Origin: Glomus cerebriforme
Taxonomy: Eukaryota > Glomeromycota > Glomeromycetes > Glomerales > Glomeraceae
Assembly (NCBI GenBank): GCA_003550305.1
Contig: QKYT01000765.1
Span: 1 to 21,716 of the forward strand
Direction of reading: 5' to 3'
Length of the DNA: 21,716 nt
In this document: positions 8,173 through 18,500 of the stretch, piece by piece
Numbering within the stretch: position 1 is the first letter of the stretch
Layout: each line of letters opens with the position of its first letter
Made by a program: the position numbers and the translations under genes
The notes under the pieces: model-generated
Database searches by the model: none
What the model saw: the letters and a program-made list of their open reading frames with translations, nothing else
Told to the model about the DNA's origin: nothing

Positions 8173-8885
8173 ATCCCTTAAATAAATAAATCTTAGTTGC
8201 CGATCAATACAATAGATTAAAACAATGGTGTGGGCTATGATCAATTTTCAGAAAAATTAATGGTGGCCGTGCTGCGCCGAATCGGTATAATTTTTTTTAT
8301 TTTATTTCAATTATTTTGATTACATCTCAACCTCTTCTACTTTCCAGACTATTACAGATTTATAATTAAACTACTTATAAACTAGAATATATAATTAAAT
8401 TTATTAAATTAAATTAAAATAAATTAACTTATATATAAATAAATCACAAAAAGAAATCATGCCTGGCGGCGAAGAAATTGCCGCACGTCAGAATCCTCTA
8501 GTTTTAATAACAAATTCCATATGAAAAGATATTTTTTAAAATTATTTATTAATATTATTTTTTCCTGAGCGGTTGACTCTAAAATAGGGATTTTAAATAG
8601 GTGACGAAATCTATACCCTAAAATTCTAAGAAGTTATATTAGGTTTTTTATAGAACTAATATTAAAAAGTATAAATATGTTTTTTATTATTATAACAAGA
8701 ATACTCATTAAATGAAAATAGAGATGTTTACAGTGTGGTGTTTTGGGAATTATCAAACGGTCATCCTCCTTTTTGTAATTAACCACATGATTTTGATTTG
8801 CTCATTAATAAGATGTGCAACGAACTGGCCTATTTAATTATTATATTTTGACCTTACACTCTTTTTCTCTATTTCGCTTACAAAT
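8173..8885. other. Intergenic DNA with two short GC-rich patches
   Basis: No gene was found. Two patches are unusually GC-rich for the window: about 8258-8286 (GTGGCCGTGCTGCGCCGAAT) and 8459-8492, which contains a GCGGC...GCCGC stem. They look like remnants of small mobile elements, but no terminal repeats or target duplications could be assigned. The last ~200 bp before 8886 would be the upstream region of the F-box-like relic. Confidence 0.35.
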
Positions 8886-9345
8886 ATGGCTTGTTCAAAA
8901 ATATTTTCAGGGGATTTACCTGAACTGTTAAACAACATCATACAATATTTTGGAATGACTTTTCAACATTACATGATTCTAATTAATAGATTAATGTGTC
9001 GTTTAACAATTTTCATTAAATATTCCTAACAATTATCACTATATCTTACATAATTTAAACGATGATAAAACACAATTCAAAGAAATTTGGATTAATAAAA
9101 ATTTATTTCCAACAAAGTTATTTAATTATCCTAGTTTTATTAAATGTTTAAAAATATCTGAAATTGTTTATTTTATTAAATGGTGGTCGAAACTGTTAAA
9201 ACTTCAGCATCTCAGGAACAAGAACAATCTTCTACTCATTCTATACAGATTATAAATCAAATTTTGTCCAAATTAAAAAATTGATTTTTAAGTCATTATT
9301 TAAAATATTTATTGAAAATAAAGCAAATTTGTATACATTGTTGGT
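8886..9345 (+). pseudogene. F-box-like protein pseudogene (Rhizophagus-expanded type)
   Basis: The ATG at 8886 opens MACSKIFSGDLPELLNNIIQ, the N-terminal form of the large F-box-like family of Rhizophagus. The next F-box segment is recovered in two frames (WNDFSTLH, then ILINRLMCRLTI), showing paired frameshifts. After a frameshift and short loss near 9020, another frame gives NYHYILHNLNDDKTQFKEIW and NLFPTKLFNYPSFIKCLK, also typical, ending at a stop near 9265. A last family piece, SLFKIFIENKANLYTL, is found near 9295-9343. The leucine-rich C-terminal part of the usual ~400-500 aa protein is missing. F-box proteins normally recruit substrates to SCF ubiquitin ligases; this copy cannot. Confidence 0.75.
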
Positions 9346-9452
9346 GATGATTATGTTGTGACTGAAATTGATTCTCGGCTGAATCTAAAATTCAGACGTC
9401 TCAGTTAATTGGAATTTCAATTTCAGACTAACATAAAAATTCGATTTTTTAT

Positions 9453-9755
9453 ATGATGTCAAATTTAGCCAATCATGATGCACAAAAAACAATTTTTTAT
9501 ATCGTTTATTCTATATTTTTTATGCTAATTTTACCCATTTTACATTTGTATGCTTGCAACTTACGTTTAATAAATAACCAATACTTTCATCCCATTATTA
9601 CCAAAATTTTTTTCAAGGCTTTAATTTCATGGCATTTACTTGTTGCATTTATTTATGCTTGTTTATTACGCACCCAGAAAATGAGCAGTAATACTACAAG
9701 TTATACATATGCTTTGCTCATAAATTTCATGGCTTTATTCATTTCATATTTATAA
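9453..9755 (+). other. Short hydrophobic open frame, probably not a gene
   Basis: A 100-codon frame (starting MMSNLANHDAQK) could encode two or three hydrophobic stretches, but I recognise no family. Its second half is built of degenerate ~22-24 bp units (TTTCATGGCTTTATTCATTT, GGCTTTAATTTCAT, GGCATTTACTTG) like those of the minisatellite at 10334-10550. The frame is therefore more likely a by-product of repeats than a coding gene. Confidence 0.25.
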
Positions 9756-9794
9756 ATTTCGTATTAAGTTATACATGTAGGCGAGTTCAGTAAA

Positions 9795-10290
9795 TTTCGG
9801 CATTAATTTGTTTCGATTTTGGCCAGTCATTAGGGATGGAAACGCCCCAAATGGAGCGACTCAAGTCGACTTTTGCTTTCGGCTCGGGTATTTCGGTCCG
9901 AATCGGTTCTGGCAAATTTTGATCTGAACTGACTCAGATCTGGACCGAACTGACCAAGAACCAATTGTGGGAGTGAAATGGATGAGTCGGCTTGAGTCGG
10001 CTCAGGTCGGACCATTCAATAGTATCGGTTCGGAACCGAAACGGACCGAGCGAGTCGCTCCCCATCCCTACTAGTCATTTCGAAAACGAAATCTCAGCCG
10101 AAATTCCGAAATTATATATATGCCGAAACAGGTAATTCTGACCAATTTGTAGTGCCGGCCAGAATTATAATTTTGGCATATATATAATTTCGGCCTGATT
10201 TTCGAATTTTGACAGGGGTTTCGAATTCGACATTTAATTTCGAATTTACATTTCGGATTTTCGATTTCGACCATAATTTCGGACAATTTC
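9795..10290. mobile_element. TTCGG-rich palindromic repeat element, host of a nested MITE
   Basis: On both sides of the MITE at 9831-10070 lies sequence dense in TTCGG/TTCGAA words, quite unlike its surroundings. Its core is a long hairpin. Arms of 19 bp at 10106-10124 (CCGAAATTATATATATGCC) and 10175-10193 are exact reverse complements. A second inner pair (AATTCTGACC 10133-10142 / GGCCAGAATT 10157-10166) pairs at 9 of 10. Outer words such as CGAAAACGAAATC recur as TTCGGATTTTCGATTTCG on the other side. The outer ends are uncertain. It codes for nothing recognisable and looks like a non-autonomous foldback or MITE-type element. Confidence 0.55.
9831..10070. mobile_element. hAT-like non-autonomous MITE (240 bp) with 8-bp TSD
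   Basis: The ends are TAGGGATGG (9831-9839) and CCATCCCTA (10062-10070), perfect terminal inverted repeats. Subterminal GGAGCGACTC on the left and GAGTCGCTCC on the right also pair, with a short insertion in the left arm. Directly outside are CCAGTCAT (9823-9830) and CTAGTCAT (10071-10078), an 8-bp duplication with one mismatch. An 8-bp duplication and TAGGGATG-type ends are hallmarks of the hAT superfamily. The interior is GC-rich, made of short TCGGTTC/CGGAACC-type words, and encodes no transposase. Confidence 0.82.
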
Positions 10291-10333
10291 GATCACAAGT
10301 ATATACTGTATGTCTTCATTTATTAAACTCCGT

Positions 10334-10550
10334 GGCTTCGTTTTATTAAATTTCATGGCTTCGTTTATTATATTTTGCGGCTTTGCTTATTATATTTTGC
10401 GGCTTTGCTTATTATATTTTGCGGCTTTGCTTATTATATTTTGCGGCTTTGCTTATTATATTTTGTGGCTTTGTTTATTATATTTTGCTGCTTTGTTTAT
10501 TATATTTTGCGGCTTTGTTTATTATATTTTGTGGCTTTGCTTTCAAATAT
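10334..10550 (+). repeat. 22-bp minisatellite, about nine to ten copies
   Basis: The unit GGCTTTGCTTATTATATTTT(G)(C) recurs every 22 bp from 10357, with a first 23-bp variant at 10334. Later copies have GTTT for GCTT and TGC for GGC. Because 22 is not a multiple of 3 and the unit has no forward stop, all three forward frames stay open and give the same hydrophobic repeat peptide (LCLLYFAALLIIFCGFAYYI type) in different registers. These frames are not separate genes. Confidence 0.9.
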
Positions 10551-10847
10551 AGTTATAACGTATGTGTTATGTTAGAAAAAGTTTCTTATTGTTTGATAAT
10601 TATTATTATCATTTCATTGCAGATTATTAACTATACCCAATCAATTTAATATTTATATTTTTTTGAATAATAGAAATGATAAAATGGCTCAAGATCATTT
10701 CTGCTATTCTTATCAATCAAGATAACACCTGGGAAAAGAAAATCATGACTAAAAATAATTTTAACATTATGGTTCTAGAATATGTTAGTTCACTCGGAGA
10801 AAAGTTCAGAGAAAAAGCGTTTATTGATGAAGAAACTTACAATGATA

Positions 10848-11082
10848 TTGTTGTAGCCCAAACGTAACCATGTCCCAAATCCGACTTGGGATATCCCAAA
10901 TCAAACTTGGGACAATCCTATGTCTGAAATTTAACCATATCCCAAACCAAGCTAGTAAATTTTAAATGTTTGACGTCTCAAATCACCATTTAAGACTGGG
11001 TTATTTTGGGACATGGTCAAGTTTCGGATATAAGGTTTTCCCAAATTTGATTTGGGACATGGTAGAGTTTGGACTACAACAA
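10848..11082. mobile_element. TA-flanked MITE (235 bp) inside the integrase gene
   Basis: The terminal inverted repeats are about 45 bp. The left end TTGTTGTAGCCCAAAC... ACCATGTCCCAAATC pairs with the right end ...GATTTGGGACATGGT...GTTTGGACTACAACAA. TA lies directly outside both ends (10846-10847 and 11083-11084), the target duplication of the Tc1/mariner group. The interior holds further CCCAAAT/ACTTGGGA mirror words and no transposase. Deleting the element and one TA restores the frame of the host gene: YND continues as IIKLLTSTNDKTL. Confidence 0.82.
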
Positions 11083-11494
11083 TATTATCAAATTATTGAC
11101 TTCAACGAATGATAAAACATTACATAATGCAACTGGCGCAACTGGACAAGGAATAAATTCGTTTTGGAACTTGTTGGAACTAATTATATTGCATGTAAAA
11201 TTCCAAGTTAGCGAACTAAAGAAGCTGTAGTAAAAAAAGCAAGGTGAACCTACATCATTGCCAATTTTAATTAATGAAAGAATGTGGCATGAATTCTGTA
11301 ATGCCCATGTTCAGCTTGCACATGTTGGTATCAGAATACATATAATAAACTTAAAATTAAATGGGAAATGTAAAACAAGATCTTGTAGCAAAGTTTATTT
11401 CTCAATGCAAAACTTGTGCATTACATAAAAGTTCAAAAGTCAAGGAAATTGAATGAAAGCCAATTATTGCAAAAAGTTTTTTTGTCACGAATAC

Positions 11495-11560
11495 GTAATT
11501 ATAATTTATTTTATTATTTATTCAATTGTTATATTCTAATATAAATTTATTTTATTATAG
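11495..11560 (+). other. Probable intron in the integrase pseudogene (66 nt)
   Basis: The stretch starts GTAATT and ends TTTATTATAG, with ATTCTAAT as a branch-point-like site. It separates the zinc-finger-like segment from the integrase core starting IDLIDL. Exon ends fit the family alignment apart from a one-base frame error just before the donor. Confidence 0.6.
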
Positions 11561-11994
11561 ATTGATTTAATAGATTTGAAGGTTAAAAATGATGATGAAT
11601 TTAAATATATTTTACATATATGTGATCATTTTTCACGATATTCTTGGGCCAAACCTATTACTTCAAAGAGTGCATCTATCCACAATCACAAGGAAGTGTC
11701 GAGCGAGGAAATGGAATATTAGAGAGAAAACTGGGTGCACTCATGGAGCAAAACTCATCTATTGAATGGGTGATAGCACTAAGATTAGTATTATGGGTAT
11801 GAATAACTCAGTTTGTAGAACTACTGGAAAAACATCATATGAATTGGTATATGGACAAAAACCAAAAAATGATTTTTTTTTGGCTTGATCTCTTATTTGA
11901 ACAAAATAATAATATATTAAATGAAGAAGATATTTTAGATCATAATATTAAAATTGAACAAGAAAATTTGGATGTTATTGATGATAATATTCAG

Positions 11995-12755
11995 GTTTGT
12001 TTAATTTATTTATTCAATAAAGTTACTTATTTATTAATGATATATTTAATTAATAGTAGAAAGAGAAGCAATAATCAGAAAATGAAGTAATAACCCCTTT
12101 TTTTGAAATAATAGGCAATTTTTATAATATTTTAAAAATATTTTACTTATATTTACAAATTTCAGTAATGATATGATGATTCTTAATCCTGATGCTCCTA
12201 AAAAATCTAAATATAAGAATCATGTATAATATTCTTATTATTTTTATTTATTATTTATTTTAATATACTCTATACTAATTTAAAAAATATTGATTTTTAG
12301 ACAACTACTTCATTTCAAATATCAACTAAATCTCACCCTGTAAGTAATAAATCCTTAATTTAATTTACTAAATTTAATAATATATTTTTTAACTTAATAA
12401 TAATTGATAATAGAAAACTCTCACTATTGACAAAAATAAAAAATAAAGGAAAAATGAGGGCAATGAATGATGATTTAGATGATAATAATGAAGAAATTTA
12501 AATATAATCAATGAAGAAAATTTTGATTATAGGGAAGATACAGAATTACAAGCCCCAACTGCTTCTATATCATCACTTCTTCACCGCCAGCTGCTTCTAC
12601 AATATCATCACAAGCAGAATCTTCTCCTCCGCCAGGCAGAACATGATGAAATACAGATGATAATGAAACTATAACAAGTAGTAAATGTGTAAGTAAAATA
12701 ATAATATAAATAATATTTTATTAATTAAAATATTAAACTACTATATTATATTTAG
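11995..12755 (+). pseudogene. Downstream exon-intron tail of the integrase gene or a fused relic
   Basis: No protein family is recognisable, but a chain of fungal-type introns stands out: 11995-12056 (GTTTGT...TTAATAG), 12224-12300 (GTATAA...CTAATT...TTTTTAG), 12340-12413 (GTAAGT...GATAATAG) and 12689-12755 (GTAAGT...ATTTAG), each 62-77 nt. The pieces between would code for acidic Asn/Asp/Glu-rich and Ser/Pro-rich residues (for example DDLDDNNEEI, SSPPPA), as in disordered tails. Stops occur in the longest piece (12414-12688). It may be the C-terminus of the integrase gene or part of an unrelated broken gene; coordinates of exon ends are predictions. Confidence 0.45.
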
Positions 12756-12864
12756 CCACAGCCAAAACCTAAAATAATTACTTCTAAAGCCAAAACTTTT
12801 GATAAATTATTTTATCATGAAGGTCAACCAAATATCCCCTGGGAGGACATTAATAATTCATATC

Positions 12865-14800
12865 ATGGATTATTTAGAAGAATGGTATGGTAAAGTAAAG
12901 GATGAAATCAGAGAAGAAGAAATAGAAGATATAATAAAAACCAACGCAAATAATAAAACATCAGGACTATTGGGCATCACAGAAAAAAATATCAGAAATA
13001 AAATATTAAAACTAATGAATAGAATAATAGACACAGGTGAATATCCAAAAGCATGGAAAGAAGGTTTAATCTTGCCAATACCCAAGAAAGGAAATGGGAT
13101 GGTAATCTAAATTTAATGCATCCAACCATATTAATTGAAATATAGAAAAATTTTTAATAATTACATTATGAATTAGTAAAGTATGCAAAATTTATGAAAT
13201 ATTAAAGGGGAATAATTATGCTGCACTAGAAGGAGATAGTACACTCGAATTAATAAAATAATTATGAACATACAGTACTTCAAGAGGCCAAAAATAAAAA
13301 AAGGAAATATGGGTATTGTTTTTGGATATAAGTAAAGCATATGATTCAGTCAGTGGAGAGATAATGAATAAAGCATTAATAATGGATATTATGGACAACA
13401 GACACAATAGAATAATAGTAAAAAATAAAGTAACTACAAAATTCAAAGTACAAGATGGATCAATTAGAGGGGAAGTCTGGTCACCAATTCTATGGAGAAT
13501 ATTTTTCAATCTAGTATTATTGAATAAGGAAAAAGGTTATATGATGACAAATGACAAAAATATATAAATAAACATGGAAGAAAAGAGTTTACAACAAATC
13601 ACTTTGCATTCATGAAAATTTAGTATCAAATAATAAAAATAATTTACATAAAAGCAAATCTAAATAAGTTTGAACTATTGAACATGAATATAAATAAAAC
13701 AGAGATAGAAGTAAATGGACAAATAATCAAAAAATCAGAAGATAAAGATGAAATAAGATATTTAGGAATTTATATTAGAGATGATTTAGATAGGAGAGTA
13801 ATGATAAATAAAATGAAGAAAATAATTAAGATAAATGAAAATACAAAATTAACAGATAAACAATATTTATATATATGAACATGGTAATTATTTTAATGCT
13901 AGAATATCAATTACAGTAGTAACAATAACAGAAGAAGAAAGTGATAGACTAATGGGCTGAAGAAAAGTTTATTAAAAAGAAAAGCAGGGTTAGTACAAAA
14001 CACACCTGATTTGATAAAGATTTTTATGGAATGAAAAATTTATGCCAATTACAAATAGAACATTATATAACAAACATGTTATATATAGTAAATAATGGAA
14101 AAGAAGTAGGAATAATGACAAGAATTAGATTAGATCAAATTAAAAATGAAAATTGGATAATGGGGATGTGTATTTGAACAAATCAAAAAAAGTTAAGAGA
14201 AAAAAAATAATCTGATAATAGGTATATTAAAATTATTAAATGAATATAGAATAAAATATGTAAACATTATAAAAAATAATAAATATGAAGATAATAGAGG
14301 CAAATTTAAAATAGAAGATATATTAGGAAACGAAATAGTTAATAAAAGTAATGAAAGTATGAAAAAAAGTAATGTTAAATATATGTAATATATTAAAAGA
14401 ATGGAAAGTAATCTGTAATAAAAATAATAGATCAGTGAAAGGTAAAAAACTTAGATAAAAAAAAGAATTAATGACAATGCATAATGATGCAAATAGAAAA
14501 ATTCATAGGAGCATATAAAAATTTAGGGGATATAATAAATAAAAAAAGAAATGAAAAAGAAATAATAAAAGAAAAAATTATTTAGAATTAGAAAATCAAT
14601 TTGAAGAATAAAAATTAGAGAATTTAAATGGATGGATGGATGATATAATAATTAAAATGATTGTTATTAGAGGAGAATGATTTAAGATTATGCAAACACA
14701 AAGTTAATCACAAATATACAAATAAAAAAGGAACTTCCAGAATAACAGATATATTAGATAGAGGAAAAATAACTAAAAACAAAAAAAAGTATAAAATCAA
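12865..14800 (+). pseudogene. LINE fragment 1: reverse transcriptase and thumb/linker, YMDD lost
   Basis: Plus-strand, A-rich coding. RT fingers: EEEIEDIIKTNANNKTSG, EYPKAWKEGLILPIPKKG (12925-13090). Motif A: LDISKAYDSV near 13322, catalytic Asp kept. Motif B: RGEVWSPILWRIFFN near 13470. The family's motif C should follow as FMDDT, but near 13611 the frame reads FAFMKI and then a stop, so the two Asp residues are gone. Next come KTEIEVNGQ...EIRYLGIYI (13695-13780), then in other frames ITEEESDRLM, KKKAGLVQNTPDLIKIFYGM, IRLDQIKNENWIMGMC, LIIGILKLLNEYRIKYVNII, and near 14745 SRITDILDRGKITKNKK. No RNase H domain is recognisable. Many frameshifts and stops mean a dead copy. Confidence 0.8.
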
Positions 14801-15094
14801 TAAGAATTAAATATATATATGAAATAATTACTGAAGACAATAAATTAATGAGGCAGAAAAAAATGATATAAGTATGTGAGGTAAAATTCTGAATTGATAT
14901 AAAGAAATTAAACAAAAGTTAACAAGAAATAATATAAATAATAAATTACAAGAAATATATAAAGATTTAGGAAAATTTAAAAAAGATGAAAAAGAGAAAG
15001 AATCAAAAAGGAAAATATATAGTGATGAGAAATGGAAAGACAAAAATAAATTTTGAAGAAAAAGAAGCTGATCAGACTGGAAATTAGCAAATGT
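14801..15094. other. A-rich stretch between LINE fragments 1 and 2
   Basis: The plus strand is strongly purine-rich with short Lys/Glu-rich open pieces (for example KLQEIYKDLGKFKKDEKEKE). It resembles the composition of LINE coding sequence in this window but has no family motif. It could be the 3' end of fragment 1 or the pre-RT part of fragment 2. The minus-strand open frame across 14828-15103 is a compositional shadow. Confidence 0.4.
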
Positions 15095-15573
15095 ATAAAT
15101 CAAAAACCTTGGAACTGTAACTTAAATAATACAAGGCCAATAACATTACTAAAAGCATTAAGAAAAGCAATGGTATCAGTAATTAATAAAAGGTTAAAGC
15201 AAATAGTTAAAGATAATAAGATTCTTAATGGATTTCAATTTGTGGGATATGCTTTACAATCAACATTTGAACCTATTAAAATAATTAATAAAATAATTCA
15301 AGATGCAAATGAAGAAAGAAAAGATTTATGGTTGTTAGTACAAGATATGTCAAAAGCTTATAATATTAAATATTAAAATGTTAGAAGTTGCAATGCAAAG
15401 GATCAAACTACTGGCTTCCTTTATAAAATTAATTTTAAAACTTTTTTCAGAAAGGAAAAATTGTGTTTTACTGCAGTAAGAAGAACTACTTCATATAATG
15501 TTATAGTTGGTATATATCAGGATGAAGTTATACTGTATTACCATTCTTGTGATGTATATAGTTGCCAGACAAA
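15095..15573 (+). pseudogene. LINE fragment 2: partial reverse transcriptase
   Basis: The RT starts abruptly at PWNCNLNNTRPITLLKALRK (15100-15160). It continues through LNGFQFVGYALQSTFEPIKI INKIIQDANEERKDLW to motif A, QDMSKAYN near 15348; here the first (catalytic) Asp is kept but the second is Asn. After a short internal duplication or shift, KMLEVAMQRIKLL, FIKLILKLFSERKN and SYNVIVGIYQDEVI follow (motif B, with GIDQGEV degraded to GIYQDEV). It breaks off near 15560 where LINE fragment 3 begins. It lacks the fingers, motif C, RNase H and tail. Confidence 0.8.
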
Positions 15574-18500
15574 GTTATTCCGCCTAATTGGTCCTCCTTT
15601 TATCAACCCATTAATTCAATAGATCCTAATATTTACCAAAATTTAATGTCACCACTTACTGAAGATGAATAGTTCTTTATACTTTCAGCTTTACCAAAAG
15701 ATAAAACTTCCGGCCCTTCAGGAATTTTCAACAAGATGCTTCAACATTTAGGACCCAACATGAAATCTTTGATTTTTAGTTTTATTTCTCAATGTTTAAA
15801 TCTAGCTGCTACTCCTGATGAATAGTATTTAGCGCATGTTTATCCGATACCCAAGCCCAAGATGTGAAAATGTAATTTAAACAATACGTGACCTATAACG
15901 CTTTTGGAAACTCTGTGAAAAGTTGTAGTTAGATTGTTAAATAATCGCTTGGCAAAAATATTTGTTGATCATAATATTCTTAAAGGAATTCAGTTTGCAG
16001 GCTTACCTGGTTCTTCAACGTTTGAACCTTTAAGAATTATTAATGAAGTTATATAGAATGCTAAAGAATCTCATAAGGAATTATGGATTTTGTCACAAAA
16101 TATGTCAAAGGTGTATGACTGTGTCAATATTTATATGCTTGAAAATGCTCTTTTACACTTAAAATTGCCTTTATCTTTTATTGAATTTATCAAAAGTCTC
16201 TTCCTAGGTAGGAAAAACAAGGTTTTTATCACTGTAGGCACTACTCAAGAATATGAAGTCTTAGTAGGGATCAATCAAGGAGAGGTTATTTCTCCTCTTC
16301 TTTGGTGCATATATTATGACCCATTACTTTGTAATATTAATCAACAAAATCTTGGATATACTATTGAACATTCTTTTAAACCAAACGTTCTTTTACCAAA
16401 CATTCATTATGAGTCACAACAAATAGCCGTTATTGCATATATGGATGATACACAATGGCTCACTGATTCAAAGGACAAACTAGAAGCTATATTGGACATT
16501 GCTGATAGTTTTTATACATTAAATGATATCAAGATTAATAAATCCAAATCCAAATTACTTTGGTCACACCAACTCTCTATTCCTATGCCTGTTCCACTTC
16601 ATTTCAGTTCTGAAATTGTTAACATTCTTCCTGCAAAGAAATCTGAATCTATCAGAATCCTTGGAGTTTGGTTTAACTTAAATAATGATCATTCTTTCAT
16701 TATTAACTAAGCAAAAGATGAAGTTATTTCAGCATGTAATATTCTAAAAAGAAAACAGTTTCTTTGGATTTACGCCATTTGTTAACTTGGCATATAATTA
16801 CAAAGAAATCTTTTTCAACTTTACATAGACACAAAATTCCTAAATGGTTTGAAAATTTACAATAAAAAGTTTTAGTTTTGTTGACTGACTCTTCTCATTT
16901 ACTTCTTCCATTTTATCAACAACAATTAAATATTTTATCACCTTCATCTTCAAATACCTTTTCAAATTTTAATGACTATATCATTAATTTTCCTTCGCTT
17001 AATGATATATGCTGTGAATTTATTTTTTATTGGGATATAAATATTCATTCTTTTAGTATAGATCATATTTACAACAAAGATCTTTTAACACAACAAGTTT
17101 CTATTGAATACTGGGTTCCAGTTGTTAATACTGAATTTAATTTCTCACATTTACAAAAATGTTTGGTTGTACTTTTCATAATAATTTATTAATAGAAATA
17201 TCAATTCTACTTGTTGCAATATTATTCCTGCTCCTTTAGTTATAATTTTACCTACCAAAAAGATTTCTGATTTTGAAAGATTATTTTTGATTCCTTTATA
17301 TGAATTACATGAAATCGCTAAACATCATTTTTTCTTTTCGAATAATATAATTCCTTGGCATTCTCCTTTACTTCCTTTGCTTCCTATTTTATCTGAAAAT
17401 TTTATTGAAAAAATAATTTCTTCCTCTTTTCATAAAGATCAATTATTATATTTACAATTTTCTTCTTCATATGTTTTAGAATTTTTTTACAGATGGGTCT
17501 TTAATTAATCCTTCTTCTGCTAATTGTTCTATGACGTATGGGTTTCTTCAATCTTCTTCTTCTGCTCCAAATTTATCTTTTGTAACAAAAATTAATAATT
17601 GGCCTTCAGCCTTTCATGCTGAATTAGCCACTATTATTTTAGCATTATTGGTTTCTCCTCCTTCATCATCTATTACTATATATACGGATTGTGAATCTAT
17701 TATTTCAAATACTTTCTTTCAATGATTTATCTTTGAAATTTGTTAAAGTCAAATCTCATTCTTCAAATAATTTTAATAATACTATTGATACACTTGTTAT
17801 ACAACATCATAATTCGTCTGATACAATTTTATTTTCTTCCCATCTTTTATCTTACATCCAATTATTCCAAAATGGAATAATATTATTATAGATATGCATT
17901 TAAGAAAATTTTTGACCAGTATTTTAGACGTTAAAAATTTTGAATCCTATATTAATTTGTACTGTAACAACAAATATAGATGACTTATTTAACAAATTGA
18001 TTGGGACGTGACATTTTCATATTTTGATTCTGTTTCAGAATCTAAATTAACCACATCCTTTCAATTATCTTATCGTAAATCATATAAGATAAAAATTTTG
18101 ATTGAAGAACTTCCTACCGTTGAGCATATAAAGAAATGTTGTCCAGATTTATATAATAACTGGTTTTGTTCTTTATGTTCTTCTAATTTACAAAATAATA
18201 ATAATTCACACAAAGAAACTTTTTCACACATCTTTCATTGTCTTTTTAATTCTCAAAAATTTTTTATTCTTATAAACAAAATCAAACAATATTTTCTTAC
18301 TTTGCTTTTACAATATTCTAAACAAAATTCTTGTGCTCCTTCTATTTCTGATATTAATTCTCTTTCTTATCTTTGGCAATTTTCATCTTCTGCTAATATT
18401 AATTTTATTGATTTGGTTAAGGGTATAATTCCATTAGATTTATATAATTTTGTTTTTTCTTTTTTACGTTGTCATAAGACCTCATTAGAACTTTTATTTT

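Larger units (their letters stand above)
10676..11994 (+). pseudogene. DDE integrase-core transposon gene, broken by a MITE and indels
   Basis: Plus-strand pieces in order: an N-terminal segment SSLGEKFREKAFIDEETYND (to 10847); after the MITE, IIKLLTSTNDKTL and SFWNLLELI; then LPILINERMWHEFCNAHVQL AHVG; KWENVKQDLVAKFISQCKTC (zinc-binding HHCC-like end); an intron (11495-11560); then IDLIDLKVKNDDEFKYILHI CDHFSRYSWAKPITSKSA; then PQSQGSVERGNGILERKLGA and TGKTSYELVYGQKP. This is an rve integrase core with the first Asp (IDLIDL) and last Glu (SVERGNG). The middle of the core, including the second catalytic Asp, is deleted between about 11677 and 11683. Several frameshifts and stops are present. 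It resembles the KRBA2/Ginger-like and Ty3-type integrase families; I cannot choose between them. Inactive as it stands. Confidence 0.75.

Noticed and set aside
9830..10286. Minus-strand open frames inside the hAT-like MITE and the TTCGG element
   Set aside because: They follow the GC-rich or TTCG-rich repeat sequence and end with the elements; no domain or codon signal.
10310..10649. Overlapping hydrophobic open frames in all three forward frames
   Set aside because: They are the automatic result of a stop-free 22-bp tandem unit, give the same repeat peptide in each frame, and have no family match.
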